DNA from: JAGVSR01 sp963786675
GTDB lineage: Bacteria; Pseudomonadota; Alphaproteobacteria; Rhizobiales; Hyphomicrobiaceae
Direction: 5' to 3'
Assembly: GCA_963786675.1 (NCBI GenBank)
Contig: CAWAZY010000001.1
Location: 310,001-374,000 of the forward strand
DNA: 64,000 bases
The position numbers were made by a program, and so were the translations under genes. Under the pieces are notes generated by a model. It ran no database searches and had not been told where the DNA came from. It saw nothing but the letters and a program-made list of their open reading frames with translations. Shown here piece by piece: positions 9,769 through 18,470 of the stretch; positions within the stretch are counted from its first letter, which is position 1; every line of letters starts with the position of its first letter.

Positions 9769-11151
9769 ATGACCGCAAAGTTCGACCCCGGCGCCAGCGC
9801 CGCGCCAACACCGTCAGGCCGCGTCGCCGGTGCGCGGGCTCCGAAGGTGGGGTTCGTCTCGCTCGGATGCCCCAAGGCGCTGGTGGACAGTGAGCGTATC
9901 ATCACGCGCTTGCGCTCGGAGGGCTACCAGATCGCACCCGATTACGACGGGGCCGACGTGGTGGTGGTCAATACCTGCGGATTCCTCGATAGCGCCAAGG
10001 CCGAGAGCCTCGAAGCCATCGGCGAAGCCATGGCCCAGAACGGCCGTGTCATCGTCACCGGCTGCATGGGAGTCGAGGAAGGCCGCATCCGGGAAGCCCA
10101 TCCCGGCGTTCTAGCCGTGACGGGCCCACACCAGTACGAACAAGTGGTGAGCGCGGTGCATGACGCCGTGCCGCCATTGCACGACCCGTTTGTGGATCTG
10201 GTGCCGCCGGAAGGCCTGCATCTGACACCTCGCCACTACGCCTATTTGAAAATTTCCGAGGGCTGCAACAACCGCTGTTCATTCTGCATCATCCCGTCCC
10301 TGCGCGGCGATCTGGTGTCGCGCCCGGTCAATCAGGTCATGGCCGAAGCCGAACGGCTGGTGAAAGCAGGCGTCAAGGAACTTCTGGTGATCTCGCAAGA
10401 TACGAGCGCCTACGGTCTCGACATCAAGTATGCCGAAACGCCTTGGAAAGGCGCGCCTCTGAAGGCGAAGTTCTTTGATCTGGCCAACGCACTCGGCGAT
10501 CTGGGTGCTTGGGTGCGCATGCACTATGTCTATCCCTACCCGCACGTCGACGACGTCATCCCGCTCATGGCGGAGGGAAAAATCCTTCCCTATCTCGACA
10601 TTCCTTTCCAGCATGCCTCGCCGAACATCTTGAAAGCGATGCGACGGCCCGCCCACCAGGAAAAGACCGCGGCGCGTATCGCGGCCTGGCGCAAGGTTTG
10701 TCCCGATCTCGCGATCCGCTCCACATTCATCGTCGGTTTCCCCGGCGAGACCGAGGCCGATTTTGAGATGCTGTTGGACTGGTTGCGCGAAGCCCGCATC
10801 AACCGCGCCGGCTGCTTCAAGTACGAACCGGTCTCGGGCGCACCGGCCAATGCCCTCGACGGGGCGGTCCCCGACGAGGTCAAGGAAGACCGTTGGCATC
10901 GCTTTATGGCAGCGCAGCAAGAAGTGTCCGCAGCTCTCCTGGCGGAGAAAATCGGACGCACGATTCCGGTGCTGATCGACGAGCTCGATGACGAAGGCGC
11001 CATCGGCCGGTCGCCTTGGGATGCGCCCGAAATCGACGGGTGCGTCTACCTCGACGGTGTTTTCGACGTCGCGCCGGGAGATATCCTGCAGGTCACTGTT
11101 ACCGGCGCTGACGAAACCGACCTTTGGGGCGCGCTGCCCGGCGCGCAGTGA
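9769..11151 (+). CDS. rimO: Ribosomal protein S12 methylthiotransferase
   Basis: RimO is a radical-SAM enzyme that methylthiolates the conserved Asp of ribosomal protein S12. The 460-residue product has an N-terminal UPF0004 domain (VGFVSLGCPKALVDSERI; VVVNTCGFLDSAKAES; VTGCMGVEEG, giving the three cysteines of one 4Fe-4S cluster). The radical-SAM motif is EGCNNRCSFCIIPSLRG, and a C-terminal TRAM domain begins near PVLIDELDDEGAIG. Length and motif order are normal. It follows trcR. Confidence 0.96.
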   Translation: MTAKFDPGASAAPTPSGRVAGARAPKVGFVSLGCPKALVDSERIITRLRSEGYQIAPDYDGADVVVVNTCGFLDSAKAESLEAIGEAMAQNGRVIVTGCMGVEEGRIREAHPGVLAVTGPHQYEQVVSAVHDAVPPLHDPFVDLVPPEGLHLTPRHYAYLKISEGCNNRCSFCIIPSLRGDLVSRPVNQVMAEAERLVKAGVKELLVISQDTSAYGLDIKYAETPWKGAPLKAKFFDLANALGDLGAWVRMHYVYPYPHVDDVIPLMAEGKILPYLDIPFQHASPNILKAMRRPAHQEKTAARIAAWRKVCPDLAIRSTFIVGFPGETEADFEMLLDWLREARINRAGCFKYEPVSGAPANALDGAVPDEVKEDRWHRFMAAQQEVSAALLAEKIGRTIPVLIDELDDEGAIGRSPWDAPEIDGCVYLDGVFDVAPGDILQVTVTGADETDLWGALPGAQ

Positions 11152-11336
11152 CGACAGCGTTTCGCAGCGCACAAATAAAATGTGACCATCGTGGGCCCAG
11201 AACGGCACCGCGATTTGTATTTCCGCAACACTTCTGCCCCATCCTGACCCGATAATAACTTCCGCCCGCGCCGGTCTTCTCTCATCGGCATGGTTCGGTT
11301 ACGGTCTGTTTACCCTTGGGATTGGAGTAGCGTTTG

Positions 11337-13238
11337 ATGTTCCGGCGGCGTGTCAGCAGCGTAATGGGTGCAAGTTTCGCAGCGGTGTTATGCGCCGGTT
11401 GGCCAGCCTTCGCTGAACCTCAATCGCCCGCCGTCGAAGCCCGCGTCGCCAACGCCGACACCGGCGCCCTGCTACCGGGCACCCTTGAAGCCGGCCTTCC
11501 GATCGGCGCAGAAATCCGCGCGCGCCTGCTGGAGGACGCCAACACCGTCAAGGACGAGGAAGCAGTCGACTGGCAGGCCCTCATGGCCTTCTACGAAGGT
11601 CGCGCCGACGAACCTCTGTTCGTGGGGTCGTCGGGCTACACAACAAAAGCCGAGACCCTGAAAGCCGAGTTCGCCCTCGCCGCCGATTGGGGCTTGGACC
11701 CGGGCGCATTCGACGTTCTCGACCTTCCCGCGGACAGCTCCGATCGCCCCGCCCTCTCTCATCAACAGCGTGTCGAGGCCGAACAGCGTTTCGCACTCAC
11801 GGCCCTCAAGTATGCACGCCATGCGCGCGGCGGACGGATTACCGAACCAAACAAGCAATTATCGTCCTATCTCGACCGCTCACCGCAATACGCCGATCCG
11901 AAAAAATTTCTCGATGACATCGCCGCCGCCGCCGATCCGGCCACGGTCCTGCGCGACATCCACCCCAAGCATGAGCAGTTCCAAAAGCTGCGCGAGAAGT
12001 ACCTTGATTTGAAGCGCAATGCCGACGCGGCGGAAGAAATCGTGCGCGTTCCCGCCAAAGGCCCGAAATTGGTGCCAGGGCAGACCCATCCGGACGTGGC
12101 CTTGCTTCGTCAGCGATTGAAGATTCCCGTCGCCGCCGGACTGAACGGCGCCTCACCTGACGAAAACCTCTATGACGACGATCTTGCTGCCGCCGTCGCC
12201 AAATTCCAGGATGAAAAGGGTGAGAGGCCAGACGGCATTGTGGGGCCCAAAACCCGCGCTGCGCTCAACGATATCTCAGTGCCCAACCCCGAACGGCTGC
12301 TGGCCAACATGGAAATGTGGCGCTGGATGCCGGAGGACCTCGGCGAATTCTATGTCTGGGTGAATATCCCCGAGTTCATGGTGCGCGTCGTCAAGAATGG
12401 CGCAATTGTGCACGAAGAGCGCATCATCACCGGCACGTTGAATAACCAATCGCCTAGCTTCAGCGATGAGCTTGAGACCATTTACTTCAATCCGCGCTGG
12501 CACGTGCCGCAGAGCATCAAGGTCTTGGAACTCTACCCGAGTCTCGCGCGCGGCGGTGGCAGCTTCCAGCGCCAAGGACTGCGGCTCATGCGCAATGGCC
12601 GCTATGTCGATCCCTACAGCGTGGACTGGTCACGGGCCGACATCCGCAACTACGATGTGTATCAGCCCTCAGGCCCGGGCAACGCCCTCGGCATCGTGAA
12701 ATTCACATTCCCCAACAAGCACGCGGTCTACCTGCACGACACGCCGACAAAAAAACTCTTCAACTCGGAAAGCCGCACGTTCAGCCACGGCTGCATCCGG
12801 GTGCGCAACCCGATGCGCCTCGCGGAAGTACTTCTTGAAGAGGATCGCGGCTGGACCCCCGATGAGGTCCATGACGCGCAGCGCTCCGATGCCGACGAAG
12901 TGCCGATCAAGCTCGAAAAGCACATCCCCGTCCACATCACCTATTTGACGGAGGTTGTCGGTGACGACGGATCGGCCCGGTCCTTCAAGGATATTTATGG
13001 CCACCAGAAGCGCGTCGAGCAGGCCCTGGCCGGACAGTTCGACCGGATCGCGCGCGGCCGCGATCATCTAGCTCCGGTAAAATTCAGCCGGGTGCAGTAT
13101 GCCAATTCACCCGATGATTGGGGACTGTTCTTCGGCGGAAACCCGAACTTCAACGGTCCGGGCAGCAACAAGAAGCGGCGCTACGATCAGAACAATTCGT
13201 CTCTGAACGACTTCTTCAATAACTTCTTCGGCAACTGA
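11337..13238 (+). CDS. L,D-transpeptidase, LdtD/YcbB type
   Basis: This periplasmic enzyme probably makes 3-3 peptidoglycan cross-links. The ATG at 11337 (MFRRRVSSVMGASFAAV) gives 633 residues; an upstream TTG at 11334 is less likely. A signal peptide ends near GWPAFAEPQ. A helical N-terminal region is followed by a peptidoglycan-binding domain (about 245-312, HPDVALLRQRLKI to DGIVGPKTRAALN). The YkuD catalytic domain (about 335-505) carries the Cys in FSHGCIRVRNPMRLAEVL near residue 486, and VYLHDTPTKKLF. The tail is Asn/Phe-rich and ends FNNFFGN. The gene stands alone; a GC hairpin follows. Confidence 0.92.
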   Translation: MFRRRVSSVMGASFAAVLCAGWPAFAEPQSPAVEARVANADTGALLPGTLEAGLPIGAEIRARLLEDANTVKDEEAVDWQALMAFYEGRADEPLFVGSSGYTTKAETLKAEFALAADWGLDPGAFDVLDLPADSSDRPALSHQQRVEAEQRFALTALKYARHARGGRITEPNKQLSSYLDRSPQYADPKKFLDDIAAAADPATVLRDIHPKHEQFQKLREKYLDLKRNADAAEEIVRVPAKGPKLVPGQTHPDVALLRQRLKIPVAAGLNGASPDENLYDDDLAAAVAKFQDEKGERPDGIVGPKTRAALNDISVPNPERLLANMEMWRWMPEDLGEFYVWVNIPEFMVRVVKNGAIVHEERIITGTLNNQSPSFSDELETIYFNPRWHVPQSIKVLELYPSLARGGGSFQRQGLRLMRNGRYVDPYSVDWSRADIRNYDVYQPSGPGNALGIVKFTFPNKHAVYLHDTPTKKLFNSESRTFSHGCIRVRNPMRLAEVLLEEDRGWTPDEVHDAQRSDADEVPIKLEKHIPVHITYLTEVVGDDGSARSFKDIYGHQKRVEQALAGQFDRIARGRDHLAPVKFSRVQYANSPDDWGLFFGGNPNFNGPGSNKKRRYDQNNSSLNDFFNNFFGN

Positions 13239-13261
13239 AATTCCGGCATGGACGTCGGCTG

Positions 13262-13299
13262 CGGGCGGTGCGTGAAAGCGCGCCGCCCGTTCTCATTTT
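13262..13299 (+). terminator. Probable terminator after the L,D-transpeptidase gene
   Basis: A GC-rich stem CGGGCGG...CCGCCCG encloses a GCG/CGC inner pair and a GAAA-type loop. It is followed by TTCTCATTTTC, a mixed T-rich tail. It lies between convergent genes. Confidence 0.5.
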
Positions 13300-13323
13300 C
13301 GATTATGCTTCAAGTGCTGGCAT

Positions 13324-14023
13324 CTAAACGGCGGTTCCGCGCGGTGCGCCTCCGGACGTGTCAGAAGTCGAGGCCGCGCTGTTAGTGTTCACCGGCGCTG
13401 ACCGGCAGGGACCTGTGAGCAGCGATTTGAACCGGTCAGCCAGACGTCCTACGCCGTCGAGGGTGTCTGACAGCATGCGCATCGACTGCTCGCCGCGCTT
13501 CAAGCGCCGGTCCAACGCCGCCATGGTCCGGGCGTGTCCGGGATCCTCGTCATCGAGCCACGTCTGCAGCACCCCGGCATAAAGCGCGGAAAGGCCTGAA
13601 ACCCGCGAAAAGCCGGTCAGGCCGTCCGTGCCGATGCCCGCCGCGTGCAGCATCCACGCCTGTGTCGCCATCATGCGCCGGATCAATTCCAAATCCGGCA
13701 GTCCAGCTTTTGAAATCGATCGCAGTGCCGGCTTGTAAGGTGCCAGCACATCGAACCGCGTCATGATCACGTCAAAGAGACGATCACGCGCCCCTTCGCC
13801 AGCCGAGAACTTCGGGACGCGCGCAAGTACCGCATCGTCAACCGCGCGAGCAAAACGCCGACAGGATGGCCGGCTTTGAGGGAAATTCGCGCCGCAGGGC
13901 GACGAGGTCGGTTCCCGCCGCCTCGGCAATGTCACGCAAGACCACCTGGTCCCACGGACGCTCGGCGGCGAGGCGCAGGGCGGCAGCGATAATGCGGCCC
14001 CGGGGCGTGGCGAGATCGAGCAT
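13324..14023 (-). CDS. TetR-like regulator, frame broken
   Basis: The N-terminal part from the ATG at 14023 (MLDLATPRGRIIAAALRLAA) holds a TetR-type helix-turn-helix, LRDIAEAAGTDLVALRREFP, ending SKPAILSAF. The C-terminal part continues in the +1 frame as ARAVDDAVLARVPKF through FDVIMTRFDVLAPYKPALR and MLHAAGIGTDGLTGF. The join is at a TTTT run near 13855; removing one T restores SAFARAVDD, which argues for a sequencing error. The C-terminal region resembles COQ9/TetR-like alphaproteobacterial proteins, but the effector is unknown. Its stop lies just downstream of the L,D-transpeptidase terminator, convergent with that gene. Confidence 0.75.
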
Positions 14024-14108
14024 GGCAGCCTCCTACGGTTTACCTCACACAACGTAGGGAGCGCGCCGCCGGATTGGTAGCCCCGGCAGGTTCAAGCCGC
14101 CCGATAAT

Positions 14109-14786
14109 CTAGGCGGGCGCGGCGGTCAACCGCCGCGCGGCCAGTAATGCGAGGATTGCGCCCAAGATCTGTGCCGCAATGAAGGCCGGGACATCGGCGG
14201 GGGCGATCCCGGCGAACGTGTCGGTCACCGCGCGGGCCACGGTAACGGCAGGGTTGGCGAACGAGGTCGAGGCTGTAAACCAGTAGGCCGACGTAATATA
14301 GAACCCCACCACCGCGGCAACCTGATCGGGGCGGTAGCGGACCGACATCAGAATGACGAAGACAAGCCCGAACGCCGCGACGATCTCGCTGATCCACTGG
14401 CCAGCTCCCGTCCGCGCGGTCATCGAAATTTGCGCGATACTCAGATCGAACATGGCGTGGGCCAAGAGGACGCCGATCATCGCGGCTAAAACCTGCACCC
14501 CGACATAGGCCAACGCCACCCGGCCGGACAGATCCCTGCGCAACCACATCACGAGCGTCACGACCGGATTGAAATGCGCGCCCGAGACAGGCCCAAGGCA
14601 CGTAATGAGCACATAGAGAATGGCGCCGGTCGCCAGCGCATTCGCCAAAAGGGCGAGGCCTACGTTTCCACCGGAAAGGTTCACGGCCATGATGCCCGAA
14701 CCCACGACCGTCGCGAGCAAAAGGCACGTGCCGAGGGCTTCCGCGATCAATTGAGCGGCAAGGCTGGGTCGCAAGCTGCCAGACAT
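14109..14786 (-). CDS. aqpS: Aquaglyceroporin of the arsenic cluster (AqpS-like)
   Basis: It is a MIP-family channel of 225 residues with six hydrophobic helices and both pore half-helices: GAHFNPVVTLV and TSFANPAVTVAR (two NPA-type boxes, the first being NPV). In rhizobia such channels replace ArsB and release arsenite made by ArsC. Its position directly downstream of arsC and arsR supports that role. The ATG at 14786 (MSGSLRPSLAAQLI) is conventional. The substrate is inferred from neighbours; the fold is certain. Confidence 0.88.
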   Translation of the reverse strand: MSGSLRPSLAAQLIAEALGTCLLLATVVGSGIMAVNLSGGNVGLALLANALATGAILYVLITCLGPVSGAHFNPVVTLVMWLRRDLSGRVALAYVGVQVLAAMIGVLLAHAMFDLSIAQISMTARTGAGQWISEIVAAFGLVFVILMSVRYRPDQVAAVVGFYITSAYWFTASTSFANPAVTVARAVTDTFAGIAPADVPAFIAAQILGAILALLAARRLTAAPA

Positions 14787-14862
14787 AAATCCGAATGCCT
14801 TTCAATGAGTTGGACTGCAACGCCTTACCACGGGTCAGCCAGAATTTTACCGGCCGTGTACC

Positions 14863-15360
14863 CTAAGTTACGTTGCCAATGTCTTTGAGTTTCTTTTGCA
14901 GGGTAAGTTTGTCGAGCGATGCGAGCGGCAGGTTCACGAAGATCCCGATGCGCTGATAGAGCATGCGGTGCGTGTCGGCGAAAGCGGCGCGAATTTCCGC
15001 CTCGCTCCCCTGCGTCCGCGAAGGATCGGGCAGACCCCAGTGCGCGGTCATGGGCTGACCTGGCCAGTAGGGACACGTCTCGTTGGCCGCGTCGTCGCAA
15101 ACCGTGAAGACGAAATCCATCTGCGGCGCGCCGGGGGCGGCGAACTCATCCCACGACTTCGATCTGATGCCGCTCACATCGTAGTTGAGCCGCTGCAGCA
15201 TTTCGACGGCATAGGGGTTCACCCTGCCGCTGGGCTGGCTACCCGCGGAAAAGCCCTTGAACCGGCCTTGTCCGAGCGACGTCATGATGCATTCCGCGAT
15301 GACGGACCGGGCCGAATTGTGAGTGCAGAGAAACAGAACATTATAAACACGCTCGTTCAT
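14863..15360 (-). CDS. arsC: Arsenate reductase, low-molecular-weight phosphatase type
   Basis: It reduces arsenate to arsenite in the cytoplasm. The 165-residue product has the P-loop FLCTHNSARSVIAECIM near residues 10-26, FSAGSQPSGRVNPYAVEML, and the general-acid loop with WGLPDPSRTQG. Further cysteines occur in FTVCDDAANETCPYWPG, which may act in the disulfide relay. It lies between arsR (29 bases upstream) and the aquaporin gene on the same strand. Confidence 0.92.
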   Translation of the reverse strand: MNERVYNVLFLCTHNSARSVIAECIMTSLGQGRFKGFSAGSQPSGRVNPYAVEMLQRLNYDVSGIRSKSWDEFAAPGAPQMDFVFTVCDDAANETCPYWPGQPMTAHWGLPDPSRTQGSEAEIRAAFADTHRMLYQRIGIFVNLPLASLDKLTLQKKLKDIGNVT

Positions 15361-15389
15361 GGCTTTGCTCTTGTCCTCATGGGTTCAGT

Positions 15390-15722
15390 TCAACAACAGG
15401 TCGCCTCACCGCGTGGGGGAACCCCGCACAGTTCGGGTTTGCCGTCGCAGCAGTCTTCGGTGAGGAACCCGATCAGGGCGCGCATGGTCTCCGCGTTCAA
15501 TCGCTGGCGGATAAAGCGCCCTTCGCGCCGCGCCGATATCATTCCGGAGCGTTCGAGTTCCTTCAGATGAAACGTCAGGGTCGAGGATGGGAGGTCGACG
15601 GCACGTGCCAGATCTCCCGCACACATGCCCTCTGATCCCGCGCGCACCAAGCGGCGGAACAGGGCCAGACGGTGGGGATTGGCCAAAGCCGAGAGGGCCC
15701 GTATCGCATCGTCATCCAACAT
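15390..15722 (-). CDS. arsR: ArsR-family arsenic-responsive repressor
   Basis: It is a 110-residue winged-helix repressor beginning MLDDDAIRALSALANPHRL. The recognition helix is in LPSSTLTFHLKELERSG. Cysteines cluster at the C-terminus (Cys91, Cys92, Cys99, Cys109, Cys110). A CC plus C layout after the last helix resembles the As(III) site described for Acidithiobacillus ferrooxidans ArsR, rather than the ELCVCDL site in the DNA-binding helix of plasmid ArsR. It heads the arsR-arsC-aqpS unit, and a dyad operator lies immediately upstream of its start. Confidence 0.93.
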   Translation of the reverse strand: MLDDDAIRALSALANPHRLALFRRLVRAGSEGMCAGDLARAVDLPSSTLTFHLKELERSGMISARREGRFIRQRLNAETMRALIGFLTEDCCDGKPELCGVPPRGEATCC

Positions 15723-15726
15723 AGTT

Positions 15727-15746
15727 CGATACTACTAGTAATATCG
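15727..15746. promoter_or_regulatory. Candidate ArsR operator
   Basis: The 20-base imperfect dyad cgatactactagtaatatcg is centred on CTAG and begins five bases upstream of the arsR start. Its symmetry and position suit autoregulation by ArsR. No binding data are available from sequence alone. Confidence 0.6.
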
Positions 15747-15976
15747 TGACAGAGCTATGACAACGCGCAAGGCTGCCATCTAGGACCGATGGGGCGGCCG
15801 GTAGCCCACGGGCCGAACACAAACCCGTGAGTGGGAAAAAGTCAGGCTTGCGTGAAATGGTATACTGTTACATAAAGAACGGGCGCCGGCGATTTCGTCC
15901 AGGTCTTCGCTGGCCTCACGACCCGGTTCTGACGTCTCCGGTCAGGACAGGATCACGACCCCGGGTTTGCGCCCGG

Positions 15977-16016
15977 CGGGGATGCCGAAACGCTTCCTCC
16001 TGTTTCGCGATCCCCG
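15977..16016. repeat. Palindromic element in the arsR-proC intergenic region
   Basis: Arms CGGGGAT-GC-CGAAAC (15977-15991) and GTTTCG-CG-ATCCCCG (16002-16016) pair over 13 bases with a two-by-two internal loop and a ten-base loop. The surrounding 15750-16120 has no convincing gene and contains further GC palindromic pieces (CCCGGG, GGGCCC). It looks like a dispersed intergenic repeat rather than a terminator, since no T run follows. Confidence 0.55.
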
Positions 16017-16123
16017 CGAGCGCGGCGCCAAATCCGGGATCATCGGGCCCCAGGTCTCCCGTCCGGGGTCCGCACCGCACCGACCGCATTGCGGCCGCGA
16101 GCTTGATGGAATGACCTCCAACA

Positions 16124-16948
16124 TCAACCGGAAAGCTCGCGGCTGCGTTGCGCGGCGGCGGCAACGGCCCGCTTCATCAGCTCTGCCAATCCGGGGGCTT
16201 CCATCAGAACAGCAAGCGCCGCAGCCGTCGTGCCGCCGGGAGAGGTCACGTTTTTGCGCAGCGTCGCTGGATCCGCCGACGACTGATGCAAAAGTTCTCC
16301 TGCTCCGCTGATGGTCGCACGCGCCAGAGCGTCGGCCAGATCAGGCGCAAGGCCTGCATCCCGGCCCGCCTGCGCGAGACATTCGACCATGTAGAAAACA
16401 TACGCCGGTCCCGATCCGGAGACGGCCGTCACCGCATCCATGTCGGCTTCGGAGTGAAGCCAAACCACGCTGCCCACGGCGGAAAGTAGCGCGTCAGCCA
16501 ACGCCCGATGCCGCTCTGTCGTGCTCGCATTGGCAAAGCAGGCCGTGACGCCCCGCCCGACCTGCGCCGGCGTGTTGGGCATGGCACGGATGACGGCGGT
16601 GGCCGGCGGCAGCAGGCGTTCAAAACTCGCAATCGAGCGGCCGGCGGCGATGGAGAGCACCAGGGTATCAGGACCCGCGAGGCGGCCCAACGGGGCAAAG
16701 ACCTGATCCATCACCTGAGGTTTCACAGCTGCCAGGATGATTGCCGGCGGCGATGGTAGCGCGCTGATTTCGGCCTCAGCGGCAATGCCGTGGCGCGCGA
16801 GGAGGCTGGCCACTTCGGCCGCGGGGGCCGGGTCTTGTACGCGGATCAGTGCGGGATTGAGGCCGCGCGCGAGAAGCCTCTCGATGAGGGCACCGCCCAT
16901 TTTGCCGGCGCCGGCGACCAGCAGGGGGCCGGAGAGTTCCAAGGTCAT
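16124..16948 (-). CDS. proC: Pyrroline-5-carboxylate reductase
   Basis: ProC performs the last step of proline synthesis, NAD(P)H reduction of P5C. The 274-residue product begins MTLELSGPLLVAGAGKMGGA, a GxGxMG Rossmann motif. It has IILAAVKPQVMDQVF, VIRAMPNTPAQVGRGVTA, and the C-terminal signature DAVTAVSGSGPAYVFYM followed by LRKNVTSPGGTTAAAL. Length is typical. The YbjN-like gene 76 bases downstream is on the same strand and may be cotranscribed with it in the opposite order (ybjN first). Confidence 0.95.
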   Translation of the reverse strand: MTLELSGPLLVAGAGKMGGALIERLLARGLNPALIRVQDPAPAAEVASLLARHGIAAEAEISALPSPPAIILAAVKPQVMDQVFAPLGRLAGPDTLVLSIAAGRSIASFERLLPPATAVIRAMPNTPAQVGRGVTACFANASTTERHRALADALLSAVGSVVWLHSEADMDAVTAVSGSGPAYVFYMVECLAQAGRDAGLAPDLADALARATISGAGELLHQSSADPATLRKNVTSPGGTTAAALAVLMEAPGLAELMKRAVAAAAQRSRELSG

Positions 16949-17024
16949 GACGCGCCTTCCGCTGCCGGCGGCAAGGACCCTCGCGGTCCTCTCCGCTGTT
17001 CTGAGATCGGCGCGCGCCTGGAGG

Positions 17025-17522
17025 TCAGGCCTGTCCCTCGGTCTGGAACATTGTGGAGACGAGCGCCTCGCGGCTTTCCTTACCCGCCCAAACGACGAAC
17101 TGGAAGGCTTGATAATAGCGCTCGCAGGCTTCCAGCGCGGCTTTCAGCAGGGCTTCGCACTGCTGGGGCGAACAGACCGCGCCGTTGAGCAGCAGAGAAT
17201 GGCGGAACATGACAAGCCCTTCCTGCGTCCAAAGATCGAAGTGGCCGAGCCAGAGCTGCTCGTTGATCTGCGCCAGCAGGCGGTACATTTCGTTGAGACG
17301 CGTCTCTGGGATTCGGAAGTCGAAGGCGCACGCCAGGTGCAACGCTTCCAGGTCGTCACGCCAATTCAGGGAGACATGATAATCGGTCCAATTGCCGCCG
17401 ACGATCAGGGTCAGTTCGTCATCGCCGGTGCGATCGACGGCCCAATCGTGGGCTGCCGCCAGTTGCTCCACGATGTCGATCGGATTGATCGCGCGATCGT
17501 AGCCCTGTTCAGCCGATGCCAT
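17025..17522 (-). CDS. YbjN-domain protein
   Basis: This is a 165-residue cytoplasmic protein with the YbjN fold seen next to proC in many alphaproteobacteria. The exact role is unknown; YbjN-like domains occur as chaperone or sensor-like modules. The ATG at 17522 (MASAEQGYDRAINPIDIV) is preferred over an upstream in-frame codon at 17675 that adds a non-conserved leader. Conserved features are LHLACAFDFRIPETRLNEM, QINEQLWLGHFDLW, and LMFRHSL-type GLVMFRHSLLL. It is followed by proC on the same strand. Confidence 0.85.
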   Translation of the reverse strand: MASAEQGYDRAINPIDIVEQLAAAHDWAVDRTGDDELTLIVGGNWTDYHVSLNWRDDLEALHLACAFDFRIPETRLNEMYRLLAQINEQLWLGHFDLWTQEGLVMFRHSLLLNGAVCSPQQCEALLKAALEACERYYQAFQFVVWAGKESREALVSTMFQTEGQA

Positions 17523-17807
17523 TCGTATTCCTTTCGTTCCGAACCGCGGCGGGTCTCGTGTGTCCCGCGCGGCCGGTCCTGACTTGTAGAGACCCCGTGC
17601 AAGCGCAACGCACCGCGACGGCCCGACAAAGCACCAGCCCGGCACGAGTCGCAAGTTGACCCCGGGCTTGTCCACGGCGAATGCCGGTCCAGATCAGATC
17701 CCGCTCCGGGAATGCGCGCGAAATGGGGCTTTCACGCCACCATCAACTGGCACGTGTTGATAACGTTCAACGAAGTTGTGGAGAGGCCGTGCGGCGCGTC
17801 GGCGCTA

Positions 17808-17969
17808 GTGTTCCGGTTCTGACATTTGCTTCTCTTTGCCGAAAGCTCCCGAGCAAATGTCAGAACCATCAGGAACACGAGCAACAAATGATTCTCGTGT
17901 TGCTTCTGTCTCTGACGCTTGGTGTCGGTCCCAGCCGCAACAGGGGACCAAGCGTCAGAGACGCAACAC
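17808..17969. repeat. Cluster of three long nested hairpins
   Basis: Hairpin 1 pairs GGTTCTGACATTTGCT (17815-17830) with AGCAAATGTCAGAACC (17852-17867); flanking GTGTTCC (17808-17814) pairs with GGAACAC (17872-17878) past a four-base bulge. Hairpin 2 pairs AACACGAG (17874-17881) with CTCGTGTT (17894-17901). Hairpin 3 pairs TCTCTGACGCTTGGT (17909-17923) with ACCAAGCGTCAGAGA (17947-17961), and outer GTGTTGC (17897-17903) with GCAACAC (17963-17969). Hairpins 1 and 3 share the pattern GTGTT(C/G)C ... TCTGAC-NN-TTG-N-T, so they look like diverged copies of one unit. The rest of 17523-17807 shows no gene. Confidence 0.85.
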
Positions 17970-18235
17970 TAGGTGCCCGACCGCAAGCGTGCGACTTCCG
18001 CTTCGAGTGCTGCCAGCTTGGCGGATAGCTCTTCACTGTCTTCGCGCGCTTTCGCGGCCATGGCTTTCACGGCCTCGAATTCGTCGCGTCGGACAAGATC
18101 CATGCCGGCCAGCATCTTCTCGCCCTGGGCGCGCATAAAGACTTCCATCTCGCGTTGGGCGCCCTGGGCAGCCCCGGCGGCATCAGTCATCAGCTTACCG
18201 AGTTCATCGAAAAACCGGTTATTGGTCTGGGTCAT
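17969..18235 (-). CDS. ubiK: Ubiquinone biosynthesis accessory factor UbiK (BMFP)
   Basis: This is an 88-residue coiled-coil protein beginning MTQTNNRFFDELGKLMTDAA at the ATG at 18235; the upstream in-frame codon at 18277 is less likely. The family (YqiC/BMFP, membrane fusogenic) supports aerobic ubiquinone synthesis by scaffolding Ubi enzymes. The characteristic C-terminal half is visible: LVRRDEFEAVKAMAAKARED and LEAEVARL. It is divergent from lgt, a common alphaproteobacterial pairing. Its TAG at 17969 abuts the right arm of the hairpin cluster. Confidence 0.88.
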   Translation of the reverse strand: MTQTNNRFFDELGKLMTDAAGAAQGAQREMEVFMRAQGEKMLAGMDLVRRDEFEAVKAMAAKAREDSEELSAKLAALEAEVARLRSGT

Positions 18236-18470
18236 GGTGGCGGCACTCCGCTGGTCCTGACGGGCGCGCGGTGGCATGCGCCTGTCGTCATGGTCGGTTA
18301 TGGGGGCGGACTATGATCCGACAGGCGGGAGAGCGCAACAGCGGCACTGGCGGGGCGCCCCGGGAGATGGCTGAGGAGATGGCTCTGGGGATGGCCTTGG
18401 CGCGGCCTCCACATCCGGGGCCCTGGACAAGGCAAACCCCGCCACATAAAGCCTGTCGCCAGAGGAACCC

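Noticed and set aside
17808..17969. Reading the hairpin cluster as a CRISPR array or integron attC site
   Set aside because: There are no regularly spaced identical direct repeats and no cas genes. No integrase is nearby and the attC core motifs are not seen.
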